Assembly (NCBI RefSeq): GCF_023573145.1
Contig: NZ_CP097635.1
Coordinates: forward strand, 2,170,001-2,234,000
Length of the DNA: 64,000 bases
DNA from: Aquincola tertiaricarbonis
GTDB lineage: Bacteria; Pseudomonadota; Gammaproteobacteria; Burkholderiales; Burkholderiaceae_C
Direction: 5' to 3'
This document shows, piece after piece, positions 32,461 to 41,289 of this stretch. Numbering within the stretch: the stretch's first letter is position 1; the number at the start of each line of letters is the position of its first letter. A program made the translations under genes and the position numbers. The notes under the pieces are model-generated. The model was not told the origin of the DNA. It saw nothing but the letters and a program-made list of their open reading frames with translations, and did not search any database.

Positions 32461-34191
32461 TCAATACCCGCCCACCGACCCCGTCGGCCGCCGCGGGTCG
32501 ATGGCGCCGTACAGGCGGTTGTTGCCCACCGGCTTGCCGCCCAGCGAAGGCGCGCCCACCAGGATGGCGGCGATGTGGTTGGCCGGTTGCGGGGCGGTGA
32601 ACTGGTGGCCCCAGCCTTCCAGGATGCTGCGGGTGTCGGGGCTCAGCGCAAAGGCTTCCACGTTGGTCGATTCAGGCAACCATTGCTGGTGGAAGCGCGG
32701 CGCGTCCACCGCTTCCTGCAGGTTCATGCCGTAGTCGATCACGTTGACGATGGTGTGCAGCACCGCGGTGATGATGCGGCTGCCGCCCGGCGTACCCACC
32801 ACCATCACCGGCTTGCCGTCCTGCGTGACGATGGTCGGGCTCATCGAGCTGAGCGGGCGCTTGCCCGGGGCGATGGCATTGGCCTCGCCCTGCACCAGGC
32901 CGTACATGTTGGGCACGCCCACCTTGCTGGTGAAGTCGTCCATCTCGTTGTTCAACAGCACGCCGGTGCCGCCGGCCGTCACGCGGGCGCCGAACCAGTC
33001 GTTCAGCGTGTACGTCACCGACACCGCATTGCCCCACTTGTCCACGATGCTGTAGTGCGTGGTGTTGCTGCCTTCGTGCGGCGGCACGCCGGGCTTGATC
33101 TCCTTGGAGATGCCGGCCTTGTGGGGCGCGATGGCGGCGCGGATGCGGCCGGCATAGGCCTTGTCCAGCAGCCGGTCCAACGGGTTCTTCACGAAGTCGG
33201 GGTCGCCCAGGTAGCTGTTGCGGTCGGCATAGGCATGGCGCAGCGCCTCGATCTGGTAGTGCACGGCCTGCGCCGAGCGGAAGCCCAGCGTCTTCATCGG
33301 ATAGCCCTCGAGGATGTTCAGCACCTCGCAGATCACCACGCCGCCTGAACTCGGCGGCGGCGCCGAGACGATGCCGTAGCCGCGGTAGCTGCACTCGATG
33401 GGCTTGAGTTCGCGCGTCTTGTACTGGTCCAGGTCGGCCTGGGTGATGATGCCGCCGCCCGCCTGGCTGCTGGCCACCAGCGCCCGGCCCACGGCCCCCT
33501 GATAGAAGCCGGCCTCGCCTTGGTCGGCCACGGCCTTCAGCGTGCGGGCCAGGTCGGCCTGCACCAGCTTCTGCCCGGCCTGGAAGGCCTCGCCCTGATT
33601 CAGAAAGATGGCCGCCGTGGCCGGATCCTTGCGGAAGTCGTTGGCCGAGGCCTGCAGCATGTCGGCATCGCCCGGCTGCAGCATGAAGCCTTCTTGTGCC
33701 AGGCGGATGGCCGGCTCGATCAGCGCGCGGCGGGGCAGCGTGCCGTACCGGGCGCGCGCATATTCCAGGCCCGAGACGGTGCCCGGCACGCCCACGGCCA
33801 GGTGGCCTTGCGTGCTCAGGCCCTTGACCACGTTGCCGTCCTTGTCCAGGTACATGTTGGCGGTGGCCGCCAGCGGCGCCTTCTCGCGGAAGTCGAGGAA
33901 GGTCTTGCGGCCGTCGGCCAGCTGCAGCGTCATGAAGCCGCCGCCGCCCAGGTTGCCGGCGGCCGGGTACACCACGGCCAGCGCATAGCCCACGGCCACC
34001 GCGGCATCCACCGCGTTGCCGCCGTCCTTCAGCACGTCCACGCCCACGCGGGTGGCCAGGTGCTGCGCCGTGACCACCATGCCGTTTTCGGCAGCCACCG
34101 GCGCCATGGAGGCCGCCTGTGCGGCCGTGAAGCTGAAGGCCAGCGTGAGCTGCAGCAGCAGCCGGCGGCGTGGCAGGAAGGATGGGGTCAT
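32461..34191 (-). CDS. ggt: Gamma-glutamyltransferase
   Basis: A 576-residue periplasmic N-terminal-nucleophile enzyme that cleaves glutathione and other gamma-glutamyl compounds. A signal peptide is present (LLLQLTLAFSFTAAQA). The precursor cleavage site is in GSNTTHYSIVDKWGNAV, where the second Thr becomes the nucleophile of the small subunit. PLSSMSPTIV and VGTPGGSRIITAVLHTI follow as in GGT. The ATG at 34191, with GAGGAG upstream, is preferred to an earlier in-frame Met. It stands alone, facing the GNAT gene at its 3' end. Confidence 0.95.
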   Translation of the reverse strand: MTPSFLPRRRLLLQLTLAFSFTAAQAASMAPVAAENGMVVTAQHLATRVGVDVLKDGGNAVDAAVAVGYALAVVYPAAGNLGGGGFMTLQLADGRKTFLDFREKAPLAATANMYLDKDGNVVKGLSTQGHLAVGVPGTVSGLEYARARYGTLPRRALIEPAIRLAQEGFMLQPGDADMLQASANDFRKDPATAAIFLNQGEAFQAGQKLVQADLARTLKAVADQGEAGFYQGAVGRALVASSQAGGGIITQADLDQYKTRELKPIECSYRGYGIVSAPPPSSGGVVICEVLNILEGYPMKTLGFRSAQAVHYQIEALRHAYADRNSYLGDPDFVKNPLDRLLDKAYAGRIRAAIAPHKAGISKEIKPGVPPHEGSNTTHYSIVDKWGNAVSVTYTLNDWFGARVTAGGTGVLLNNEMDDFTSKVGVPNMYGLVQGEANAIAPGKRPLSSMSPTIVTQDGKPVMVVGTPGGSRIITAVLHTIVNVIDYGMNLQEAVDAPRFHQQWLPESTNVEAFALSPDTRSILEGWGHQFTAPQPANHIAAILVGAPSLGGKPVGNNRLYGAIDPRRPTGSVGGY

Positions 34192-34268
34192 GGGCGCTCC
34201 TCGGGGTCGCTTTTGAGTTGGGGGGCTCATTGTGGTGGCCGCCGGCTGGGCGCACTAGACTCCGCCGC

Positions 34269-34874
34269 ATGCCCATCACCACCCTGGCCGAGCTTCGGCA
34301 GCTGTACAACAACCCGCAGCCGCGCGCCGTGCTCAAGCAGATCGATGCGCTGGATGGGCACTGCAGGCGCTTCATTGCGCTGTCGCCCTTCGTGCTGGTG
34401 TCCACCGGCAGCGCCGACCATCAGATGGATGCGTCGCCGCGCGGCGGTGATCCCGGCTTCGTCAAGATCACTGAAGACGGGCAGTTGCTGATTCCCGATG
34501 CGCCGGGCAACAACCGGCTGGACACGCTGGAGAACATCGTGGACACCGGGGGCATCGGGCTGCTGTTCCTGATTCCGGGCTTCGATGAAACGCTGCGCGT
34601 CAACGGCCGTGCGCTGCTGTCGACCGATGCGGCCGACATCGCGGCCTGCACCACCGAACGCCGTGCGCCCAAGCTGGTGATCCGGGTGCAGGTGCAGGCG
34701 GCCTACCTGCACTGCGCCAAGGCCTTGCTGCGTTCGCGCCTGTGGAAGCCCGACGCACAGCAGCCGCGCGAATTGCTGCCCACCGCCGGCCAGATGATCG
34801 CCGACCAGACCGGCCTGAACGTGGCGCCCGAGACGCGCGAAGAGATGGAACGCCGCTACGCGCCCGACCTGTAG
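34269..34874 (+). CDS. Pyridoxamine 5'-phosphate oxidase-like flavoprotein
   Basis: A 201-residue split-barrel FMN-binding protein of the MSMEG_1061-like PPOX group. Recognisable parts are RRFIALSPFVLVSTGSADHQ, MDASPRGGDPGFVKI, LLIPDAPGNNRLDTLENI and IGLLFLIPGFDETLRVNG. Likely a flavin-dependent oxidoreductase of unknown substrate. The ATG at 34269 fits the family start; the longer upstream frame overlaps the ggt promoter region. Confidence 0.88.
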   Translation: MPITTLAELRQLYNNPQPRAVLKQIDALDGHCRRFIALSPFVLVSTGSADHQMDASPRGGDPGFVKITEDGQLLIPDAPGNNRLDTLENIVDTGGIGLLFLIPGFDETLRVNGRALLSTDAADIAACTTERRAPKLVIRVQVQAAYLHCAKALLRSRLWKPDAQQPRELLPTAGQMIADQTGLNVAPETREEMERRYAPDL

Positions 34875-34891
34875 GTCCCCAATCAGGCGCT

Positions 34892-35389
34892 TCAGCTGCC
34901 TTCGACGACGATGTCCACCCGCGGGCTTTGCACGTAAAACAGGCGCTCACCATCCTGCAGCCGCAGGTAGCTGTCGCCCTTCATCTTGCAGTGCGGGCCC
35001 AGCGTCGGGTCGTGGTGCAGCACGTGGCCGGTGGATGTCACGCCGTAGATCAGGATGGCATGGCCGAACAGCCGCTTGCCCACGAACAGCTTGCCGACCT
35101 TGCCGCCACCCATGAACGGACCGTAGGCCCGCAGGAAGCGCACGATCTCGTCCACGTCGTCGAACTTGTTGCCCGTGTGCACCCGCACATGGTGGGTGGT
35201 GCGGAAGGCGTGCGGAATCTCGTCGTACGAGCGGCCCTGGAAGTGGCTGACCAGCCGCTTCACGTCGGGGTCCTGGATGTCGCTGCTGCCGGTGTGCCAC
35301 TTCAGCAGCATCTGCAGGCAGGCGAACCAGCAGCTGTTGAGCTTGCGCTGGCGCACGAAGTCGGGCTCGCGCAGGACGATGCTCGTCAT
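34892..35389 (-). CDS. Papain-like (C39-type) cysteine protease
   Basis: A 165-residue soluble protein. RQRKLNSCWFACLQMLLKWH places a Cys at residue 20 in the QxxxxSCW context of papain-like/C39 peptidases. FGHAILIYGV gives the His and LHHDPTLGP the Asp, in the right order for a catalytic triad. No signal or membrane segment, and no GG-leader substrate or ABC exporter nearby, so it is not a bacteriocin exporter. It ends 17 bp from the convergent PPOX gene. Substrate unknown. Confidence 0.7.
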   Translation of the reverse strand: MTSIVLREPDFVRQRKLNSCWFACLQMLLKWHTGSSDIQDPDVKRLVSHFQGRSYDEIPHAFRTTHHVRVHTGNKFDDVDEIVRFLRAYGPFMGGGKVGKLFVGKRLFGHAILIYGVTSTGHVLHHDPTLGPHCKMKGDSYLRLQDGERLFYVQSPRVDIVVEGS

Positions 35390-35409
35390 GGGTCAGGTCC
35401 TCCGGGGCT

Positions 35410-35724
35410 TCAGAACCGCTCCGGCCGCAGCACTTCGGCCGGCGTGAAGTACATCGCCACGCTGTAGTGGGGCGCATAGCGGGCCAGCACTTCGCTGGCC
35501 AGGGCTTCGGCGGTGGCGCGGTCGCACAGCAGCTTCAGCTCGATGGTGCGGTCGGCTTCCCAGGCGCCTTCACGTTCACCTTCGAAGAAGCGGCCGTGCA
35601 CCTCGCTGACCGTCCAGCCCTGCACGCCGCGGGCGCGGGCGTCGCGCACCAGGGGCTTTTCCAGGGCGGCCTCGGCCACGATGACCAGCAGCGTGCGGGG
35701 ATGGGTGTGGAGCGGTGTGTTCAT
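35410..35724 (-). CDS. PII-like regulator, SbtB-type
   Basis: A 104-residue ferredoxin-like PII-family protein: TLLVIVAEAALEKPLVRDAR, GVQGWTVSEVHGRF and CDRATAEALASEVLARYAPH. SbtB proteins bind adenine nucleotides and gate the bicarbonate transporter SbtA. Support is the adjacent sbtA-like gene, whose stop overlaps this start by 4 bp. The T-loop region (FFEGEREGAWEAD) is shorter than in classic GlnB, as in PII-like proteins. Confidence 0.8.
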   Translation of the reverse strand: MNTPLHTHPRTLLVIVAEAALEKPLVRDARARGVQGWTVSEVHGRFFEGEREGAWEADRTIELKLLCDRATAEALASEVLARYAPHYSVAMYFTPAEVLRPERF

Positions 35725-36665
35725 GGATGCAGCCTGCGCGCCAGCTCGATGTAGAGCGGAATGCCGATGACGATGTTGAACGGGAAGGTGATGCCCAGCG
35801 CCGCGGTGATGGACAGCGCCGCATTGGCCTGCGGCACCGCGATGCGCATGGCCGTGGGCGCCGCGATGTAGCTGGCGCTGGCCGCCAGCGTGGCCAGCAT
35901 CGCCACGCCGCCGGTGCCCAGGCCCAGCAGCAGGCCGGTGGCCGCGCCCACGCCGCTGAGCAGCAGCGGCGCGCCGATGCCCACCAGCAGCACCGCAAAC
36001 CCGAAGCGCCGCACATCGCCCAGCCGGCCGCCGGCCACCAGCCCCAGCTCCAGCAGGAACAGCGCCAGCACACCCTTGAACGGATCGATGAACACCGCCT
36101 TGATGGGGGCAGTGCCCGCTTCACCCGCTACCGCGCCGATCACGATGCCGCCCACCAGCAGCAGCACGCTCTTGCCGAAGAGCACGTCGTGCGCCAACTC
36201 GCCCCAGCGCGGCGGTCCGCTGGCATCGCGTGCCGCCGACAGCCGCGCCAGCAGGATGCCGGCCAGCAGGCCCGGCGCCTCCAGCACGGCCACCCACAGC
36301 GGTGCCTGTGCTTCCAGCGGCAGGTTGGCACGGGCCAGCGCCGTCTGCGCCACGGCAAAGGTGACCACGCTCACCGAGCCGTAGTGCGCGCCCAGCGCCG
36401 CCGCATCCACGCCCGACAGGCGCAGCAGCCGCAGCAGCGGGTACAGCCCCACCGGAATCAGAAAGCCCATGGCGGCCAGCGCCGCCACCTCGGGCGCCAG
36501 CGTGGCCAGCGGCTGCTTGGACAGCTCGATGCCGCCCTTCAGGCCGATGGCCAGCAGCAGGTAGATGGACAGGGTTTCGTAGAGTGCTTCGGGCAGCTTC
36601 AGCTCGCTGCGCACCAGGCGGGCGAAGAGGCCGAGCAGGAAGAAGAAAACGACGACGTCGATCAT
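35721..36665 (-). CDS. sbtA: Sodium-dependent bicarbonate transporter, SbtA family
   Basis: A 314-residue inner-membrane protein with about ten helices in two inverted halves. SbtA marks are LYETLSIYLLLAIGLKGGIEL at the N-terminal half (LAIGLKGG is the core), GSVSVVTFAVAQ, LFLLELGLVAGG and ASASYIAAPTAMRIAVPQA in the second half. Known members import HCO3- with Na+. The ATG at 36665 is chosen over an in-frame TTG at 36677. Coupled to the SbtB-like gene. No carboxysome or RuBisCO gene is visible. Confidence 0.87.
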   Translation of the reverse strand: MIDVVVFFFLLGLFARLVRSELKLPEALYETLSIYLLLAIGLKGGIELSKQPLATLAPEVAALAAMGFLIPVGLYPLLRLLRLSGVDAAALGAHYGSVSVVTFAVAQTALARANLPLEAQAPLWVAVLEAPGLLAGILLARLSAARDASGPPRWGELAHDVLFGKSVLLLVGGIVIGAVAGEAGTAPIKAVFIDPFKGVLALFLLELGLVAGGRLGDVRRFGFAVLLVGIGAPLLLSGVGAATGLLLGLGTGGVAMLATLAASASYIAAPTAMRIAVPQANAALSITAALGITFPFNIVIGIPLYIELARRLHP

Positions 36666-36739
36666 GGGTGGCGTCAAGAACCTGAGGCGGCGCGAAGTAT
36701 CGGCGCAGCCCGGCGCTGCGGGCCACTTACGATGGTGCC

Positions 36740-37237
36740 ATGGTCAGCCTGCCCGTGTTCAACACCCCCCGGCTGCGGCTGCGCCCCCTGCGGCGCGGCG
36801 CCGACGACGAGGCCCTGTTCGCCGTGTATGGCGACGCGCGCGTGATGCGCCATGCCAGCGACCCGCCCTTCACCCGCCTGGCCGACGTGACACGCCTGCA
36901 CGACAGCGTGGAGCGGCTGCTGGCCGCCGGACTGTCCCATGAGTGGGCGGTGGCGCTGCGGGCCGACGACCGGCTCATCGGCACGTGCGGCCTGCACAGC
37001 TTTGACAGGCCGGCGCTGCAGGCCCAGGTGGGCTGCCTGCTGGCGCGCGCGCACTGGGGCCAGGGGCTGATGAGCGAGGCGCTGCGCGCGCTGATGGCGC
37101 ATGCGGTGGGCACGCTGGGCCTGCGCACGCTGCTGGCCGACATCGACGCCGACAACCTGCGATCGCAGCGCCTGTTCAGCGCGCTGGGCTTCGACCCCCG
37201 GCCCGACGGCCTCTACCAGTGCCGGCTGGCGCCATGA
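36740..37237 (+). CDS. GNAT N-acetyltransferase (RimJ/RimL type)
   Basis: A 165-residue acetyltransferase. It has NTPRLRLRPLRRGADDEALF at the N-terminus, IGTCGLHSF, the acetyl-CoA loop RAHWGQGLMSEALRALM, and NLRSQRLFSALGFDPRPDGL at the end, the standard RimJ/RimL layout. Its stop overlaps the glycosyltransferase start by 4 bp. Substrate unknown. Confidence 0.88.
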   Translation: MVSLPVFNTPRLRLRPLRRGADDEALFAVYGDARVMRHASDPPFTRLADVTRLHDSVERLLAAGLSHEWAVALRADDRLIGTCGLHSFDRPALQAQVGCLLARAHWGQGLMSEALRALMAHAVGTLGLRTLLADIDADNLRSQRLFSALGFDPRPDGLYQCRLAP

Positions 37238-38541
37238 CAGCGCCGCTGCATGTGCTCATCGCCACGCTGGGCTCGGCGGGCGACATCCATCCGTTCCTGG
37301 CGCTGGGGCAGGCCCTGCAGGCCCGGGGCCACCGGGTGACGGTGCTGTGCCCCGAAGTGTTCGGCCCGCTGGTGCAGCAGGCCGGCCTGGGCTTTGGTGC
37401 GATGGGCAGCACCGCCCAGTACGAGGCCGTGACGCAGGAGCCCGATCTGTGGGACGCGCGCAAGGGCTTCGGCGTCATCTGGCGCCACCTGCGGGAGGGG
37501 CTACGGCTGCTGCCCGACCATGTGCAGGCGCTGCCGCCCGACGAGCCTTTGCTGCTGGTGTGCCATCCACTGGCCTTGGCTTCGGCCGACCTGTGCCGTA
37601 CGCAGCGCCCCGGCCTGCCCATCGTCGGCGCCTACCTGGCGCCGCAGAACCTGCGCACGGTGCACCACCCGCTCACGCTGGGCCCGTTGGCCGTGCCGGC
37701 CTGGGTGCCGATGGCCTGGCGCCGCTGGGCCTGGCGGCGCATCGACCAGCAGCTGATCGACCCGCTGACGGTGCCCGACCTGAATGCGCTGCGCCGCGAG
37801 CGCGGCCTGCCGCCCATCGCGCACTTCGTGGCCCACCTGCAGGCCGTGCCCGACCTGACGGCCACGCTGTTCGCGCCGTGGTTCGGCCCCGCCCAGCCCG
37901 ACTGGCCGCAGCCGCGGGTGGAGGGCGGCTTTCTGCTGTACGACCGGCCGGGCCAGGCCGTGCTGTCGCCTGAGCTGCAGCGCTTCCTGGCGGCCGGGCC
38001 GCCGCCGCTGGTCTTCACCCCCGGCACCGGTCATCGGCATGCAGCAGGCTACTTCCGGGCGGCGCTGCAGGCCGTGCAGGCGTTGGGGCGGCGTGCCGTG
38101 TTCCTCACCGGCCATCCGGAGCAACTGCCCGCGGCGCTGCCGCCCGAAGTGCTGGCCCAGGCCTATGCGAGCTTTCGCAGCCTGCTGCCGCAGGCCGCGG
38201 CCCTGGTGCACCACGGCGGCATCGGCAGCACGGCCGAGGCCTTGCGCGCCGGCGTGCCGCAGCTGGTGGTGCCGTTTGCGCACGACCAGTTCGACAACGC
38301 GCGCCGTGTGCGCGCGCTTGGGGTGGGCGATGCACTGCCGGCCGGCCATGCCAGCCCGGCCCGGCTGCGGCGCCGTCTGCAGGCGCTGCTGGACCGGCCC
38401 GACCTGGCGGCGCATTGCGCCACGCTGGCCGCCCAGGCGGCCGCCGACCGGCCTTTGCCGCGGCTGTGCGACGCCATCGAGGCACTGGCGAGGGTTCAAC
38501 CTGGGGAGGCGCGGCTCAAGTGCGGCGGTGAAGCGTCGTAA
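37234..38541 (+). CDS. Family 1 glycosyltransferase (MGT/UGT-like)
   Basis: A 435-residue GT-B enzyme. The N-domain starts HVLIATLGSAGDIHPFLAL, with the acceptor-binding pattern of macrolide/sterol/rhamnosyl transferases. The nucleotide-sugar loop in the C-domain is VHHGGIGSTAEALRAGVP at about residues 324-341, followed by LVVPFAHDQFDNARRV. It likely glycosylates a lipid or secondary metabolite with a UDP- or dTDP-sugar. The ATG at 37234 overlaps the GNAT stop and is preferred to an in-frame Met 15 bp earlier. Confidence 0.9.
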   Translation: MTAPLHVLIATLGSAGDIHPFLALGQALQARGHRVTVLCPEVFGPLVQQAGLGFGAMGSTAQYEAVTQEPDLWDARKGFGVIWRHLREGLRLLPDHVQALPPDEPLLLVCHPLALASADLCRTQRPGLPIVGAYLAPQNLRTVHHPLTLGPLAVPAWVPMAWRRWAWRRIDQQLIDPLTVPDLNALRRERGLPPIAHFVAHLQAVPDLTATLFAPWFGPAQPDWPQPRVEGGFLLYDRPGQAVLSPELQRFLAAGPPPLVFTPGTGHRHAAGYFRAALQAVQALGRRAVFLTGHPEQLPAALPPEVLAQAYASFRSLLPQAAALVHHGGIGSTAEALRAGVPQLVVPFAHDQFDNARRVRALGVGDALPAGHASPARLRRRLQALLDRPDLAAHCATLAAQAAADRPLPRLCDAIEALARVQPGEARLKCGGEAS

Positions 38542-38575
38542 AACAGGTTTGTTGCCTGCCACCGCGTTGTTCACC

Positions 38576-39349
38576 ATGCCGCATCTGCCGTCGCTCCCGA
38601 TGCCCACCCGCCCGTTGCGGCACCCGCCCGCCACTGGGGGCCTTCGTCGATGGCACGCCGGCTGCGTCGCGCTCGCCTTGTGGGCCGGTGCCACGTTCAC
38701 CGCCCAGGCCGGCAGGCCGTTGACGACCGAAGACGCTGGCGTGCTGGAGGCGGGCGAGTGCGAACTGGAGGTCTACGCCGGCCATGAGCGCCAGCGGCCG
38801 GAAGGTCGGGCGCGCGGCGCCTCGGTGCAAGGCAGCTGCGGCGTGGGCCATGGTGTGCAGGCTGCGCTGGCGGCCGAGCGGGTGCGCGTGCGCGGCAGCG
38901 AAGACGCCGGCCGAGACGAGGGCGGGCTGCTGTCGTTCAAGGCCCGGCTGCTGGGCGAGGACGACGACGACCCCGCGCTGGCCCTGGTGGGCGGCCTGCA
39001 TTGGGGCCGGCACGACCACGAAGCCTTTCGCCGCGACAGCCTGGCCCTGGGCCTGGCCGGCACGCTGCCGCTGCCCCAGGGCTTCACCGCCCATGCCAAC
39101 CTGGGCCACTACCACGACCATGCCGAACGCCAGCGCAGCACCTTCTGGGCCCTGGCCCTGGAAAAGGCATTGACCGACACCGTGGACCTGGGCGCCGAGC
39201 TGTACGGCGACGACCGCGGCCGCCCCTGGCGCGGCCTGGGCCTGCGCTGGGCCGCCACGCCCAGCCTGACGGTCGGCACCTCCTATGCCGTGCAGGCCGG
39301 CGCTGGCCGGGCGCGGCTGGTGACCGTGGGGGTGACGCTGGGGTTCTGA
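38576..39349 (+). CDS. Exported protein, probable outer-membrane beta-barrel
   Basis: About 257 residues (start 38576 or in-frame ATG 38600). A signal peptide region (GCVALALWAGATFTAQA) is followed by RPLTTEDAGVLEAGECELE, a pattern seen in MetA-like or copper-resistance-type barrel proteins. The rest alternates polar and hydrophobic residues and ends in VTVGVTLGF, with the C-terminal Phe of outer-membrane barrels. Function unknown; 34 bp after the glycosyltransferase. The longer upstream frame is a shadow of that gene. Confidence 0.65.
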   Translation: MPHLPSLPMPTRPLRHPPATGGLRRWHAGCVALALWAGATFTAQAGRPLTTEDAGVLEAGECELEVYAGHERQRPEGRARGASVQGSCGVGHGVQAALAAERVRVRGSEDAGRDEGGLLSFKARLLGEDDDDPALALVGGLHWGRHDHEAFRRDSLALGLAGTLPLPQGFTAHANLGHYHDHAERQRSTFWALALEKALTDTVDLGAELYGDDRGRPWRGLGLRWAATPSLTVGTSYAVQAGAGRARLVTVGVTLGF

Positions 39350-39359
39350 GCGGGGGCCT

Positions 39360-39378
39360 GAACGCCGAGAGAGCGTTC
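39360..39378 (+). terminator. Hairpin after the barrel-protein gene
   Basis: GAACGC-CGAGAGA-GCGTTC, perfect 6-bp stem with a 7-nt loop, 11 bp after the stop codon. No strong U-tract follows (ATTGATTT only), so termination is uncertain. Confidence 0.35.
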
Positions 39379-39388
39379 ATTGATTTAA

Positions 39389-39494
39389 CTGATGATGCGC
39401 GCCCGTCCCTGCGGGATAGGGAAAACGTGTGCCTGCTCGATGCAAGTAGTTCGATAGATTAACTATTAGCGGAGCAATCTAACCGCATCATCAG
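39389..39494 (+). promoter_or_regulatory. Inverted repeat overlapping the tannase-gene ribosome site
   Basis: CTGATGATGCG (39389-39399) is perfectly complementary to CGCATCATCAG (39484-39494), whose last bases run into the ribosome site CAGGAG before the ATG at 39503. Pairing in mRNA would hide the ribosome site. The 84 bp between are locally A/T-rich, with TAGTT/AACTA arms near 39448-39465. Alternatively the repeats are DNA operators. Confidence 0.4.
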
Positions 39495-39502
39495 GAGACA
39501 CC

Positions 39503-41206
39503 ATGCGCCGATCTCGCCGGACCCCGATTCACTTCATGGCCGCGGCAAGCGCGGTGTTGCTGGCTGGTTGTTGGGGTGGTGGCGATGGCAAACCGCTGCC
39601 TCAACTGGCCGCGGCGCAGGGTGCCGCGCTGCGCACGTGCACCGAGCTGGCCAGCGCCTTCTCCTACGCCAACACCACCATCACGGCCGTCGAGTCGGTG
39701 GCCGCCGGCGCTGCCACCTGGGCCGACAGCCCCATCGGGGCGCATTGCCGCATCACCGGCGAGATGTTCCGCCGCACCAGCCCGCAAGACGGCAACAGCT
39801 ACGCCATCGGCTTCGAGATGCGGCTGCCGACGGCCTGGAACGGCCGCTTCTTCTACCAAGCCAACGGCGGCTCCGACGGCGTCGTCTGGCCCGCCTACGG
39901 GTCGCAGCCGGGCCCGCAGCCCAGCGTGGCGCTGCAGAAGGGCTTTGCGGTGATCAGCTCCGACGCCGGCCACAGCGGGCAGGGCAACCTGGCCTTCGGC
40001 ATCGACTTCCAGGCGCGGCTGGACTACGGCTACCAGGCCGTGGCCAAGCTCACGCCGATGGCCAAGGCGCTGATCGCCCAGGCCTACGGCAAGGGGCCGG
40101 ACCGCTCGTACATCGGTGGCTGCTCCAACGCGGGCCGGCACACCATGGTGGCGATGACGCGCATGCCCGGCGAGTACGACGGCTACCTGGCCGGTGCGCC
40201 GGGTTACCGGCTGCCGCTGGCGGCCATCGCCAACATGGACCGCCTGCGGCACGTCGCCCAGGTGGCTACCGACCCGGCCGACCTGAGCACCGGCTTCACG
40301 GCCGCCGAGCGCAGCCTGCTGTCGGCTTCGGTGGTGGCCCGGTGCGACGCGCTGGACGGTGCCAGCGACGGCATCGTGCAGGACGTCGAAGCCTGCCGCG
40401 CCGCCTTCGACCTGCAGCGCGACGTGCCCACCTGCACCGGTGCGCGCGACGGCACCTGCTTCACCGCGGCGCAGAAGGCGGCTTATGCGCCCATGTTCAG
40501 CGGTGCGGTCGATGGCACGGGCCGCAAGTTCTACAACAGCTTCCCGTACGACGCAGGGCACAACGCGGGCGACTCCTCGTTCTGGCGCTTCACCGTGCCG
40601 CAGTTCATCGACTCCGGCGCCACCGCGATGATCTGGGGCGTGCCGCCGGCCGAACCGGCGACCTTCAACGGCCCGGCCTATGCGCTGACGGTGAGCAACG
40701 ACGTCAAGCTGGCCGCGGTGGCCGCCACCAATGCCACCTACACCGAATCGGGCCTGTCTTTCATGCAGCCGGTGAACCCGACCGACCTGGGCACGCTCAA
40801 GCAGCGCGGCGCCAAGGTGATGGTCTATCACGGCGTCAGCGATGCCATCTTCTCGGTGGACGACACCACCGCCTGGTACGAAGGCCTGCGCTCGGCCAAC
40901 GGCGGCGACGCATCCGACTTTGCCCGCTTCTACCGTGTGCCGGGCATGAGCCACTGCGGCCTGGGCCCGGCCACCGACCAGTTCGACATGCTGGCCGCGC
41001 TGGTGGACTGGGTGGAGAACGGCAAGGCCCCCGACAGCGTGCTGGCGCGCGCCCGCGGTGCCGGTGCGCCCGGCGGTGCCAACCCCGACGTGCCCGCCAC
41101 CTGGGCGGCCGACCGCACGCGTCCGCTGTGCCCCTACCCGAAGGTTGCGCGCCTGAAGGCCGGTGCCACCGACCTGGAGTCGGCGGCGTCGTTCAGCTGC
41201 CAATGA
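39503..41206 (+). CDS. Tannase/feruloyl esterase family lipoprotein
   Basis: A 567-residue alpha/beta hydrolase. A lipoprotein signal is present (AAASAVLLAGCWGG, lipobox LAGC). The catalytic residues are in the family's positions: Ser in YIGGCSNAGRH (about residue 206), Asp in YHGVSDAIFS (about 446) and His in GMSHCGLGP (about 482), with the Cys pair next to Ser and His that links them in tannases (CS-D-HC). PAYGSQPGPQPSVALQKGFA and SSDAGHSGQGNLAFG are also typical. It likely hydrolyses plant phenolic or phthalate-type esters at the cell surface. Standalone. Confidence 0.92.
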   Translation: MRRSRRTPIHFMAAASAVLLAGCWGGGDGKPLPQLAAAQGAALRTCTELASAFSYANTTITAVESVAAGAATWADSPIGAHCRITGEMFRRTSPQDGNSYAIGFEMRLPTAWNGRFFYQANGGSDGVVWPAYGSQPGPQPSVALQKGFAVISSDAGHSGQGNLAFGIDFQARLDYGYQAVAKLTPMAKALIAQAYGKGPDRSYIGGCSNAGRHTMVAMTRMPGEYDGYLAGAPGYRLPLAAIANMDRLRHVAQVATDPADLSTGFTAAERSLLSASVVARCDALDGASDGIVQDVEACRAAFDLQRDVPTCTGARDGTCFTAAQKAAYAPMFSGAVDGTGRKFYNSFPYDAGHNAGDSSFWRFTVPQFIDSGATAMIWGVPPAEPATFNGPAYALTVSNDVKLAAVAATNATYTESGLSFMQPVNPTDLGTLKQRGAKVMVYHGVSDAIFSVDDTTAWYEGLRSANGGDASDFARFYRVPGMSHCGLGPATDQFDMLAALVDWVENGKAPDSVLARARGAGAPGGANPDVPATWAADRTRPLCPYPKVARLKAGATDLESAASFSCQ

Positions 41207-41289
41207 AGCGGCGCGCGTGCGCCTGAAGGGGCCGGGGTGGCGGGGCACGCTATCGTCGCGGCTTTACGCCATCCCGCCACACCATCTTC

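Noticed and set aside
34892..35389. Bacteriocin-type processing exporter, suggested by the C39-like domain
   Set aside because: No ABC or membrane domain and no GG-leader peptide genes nearby.
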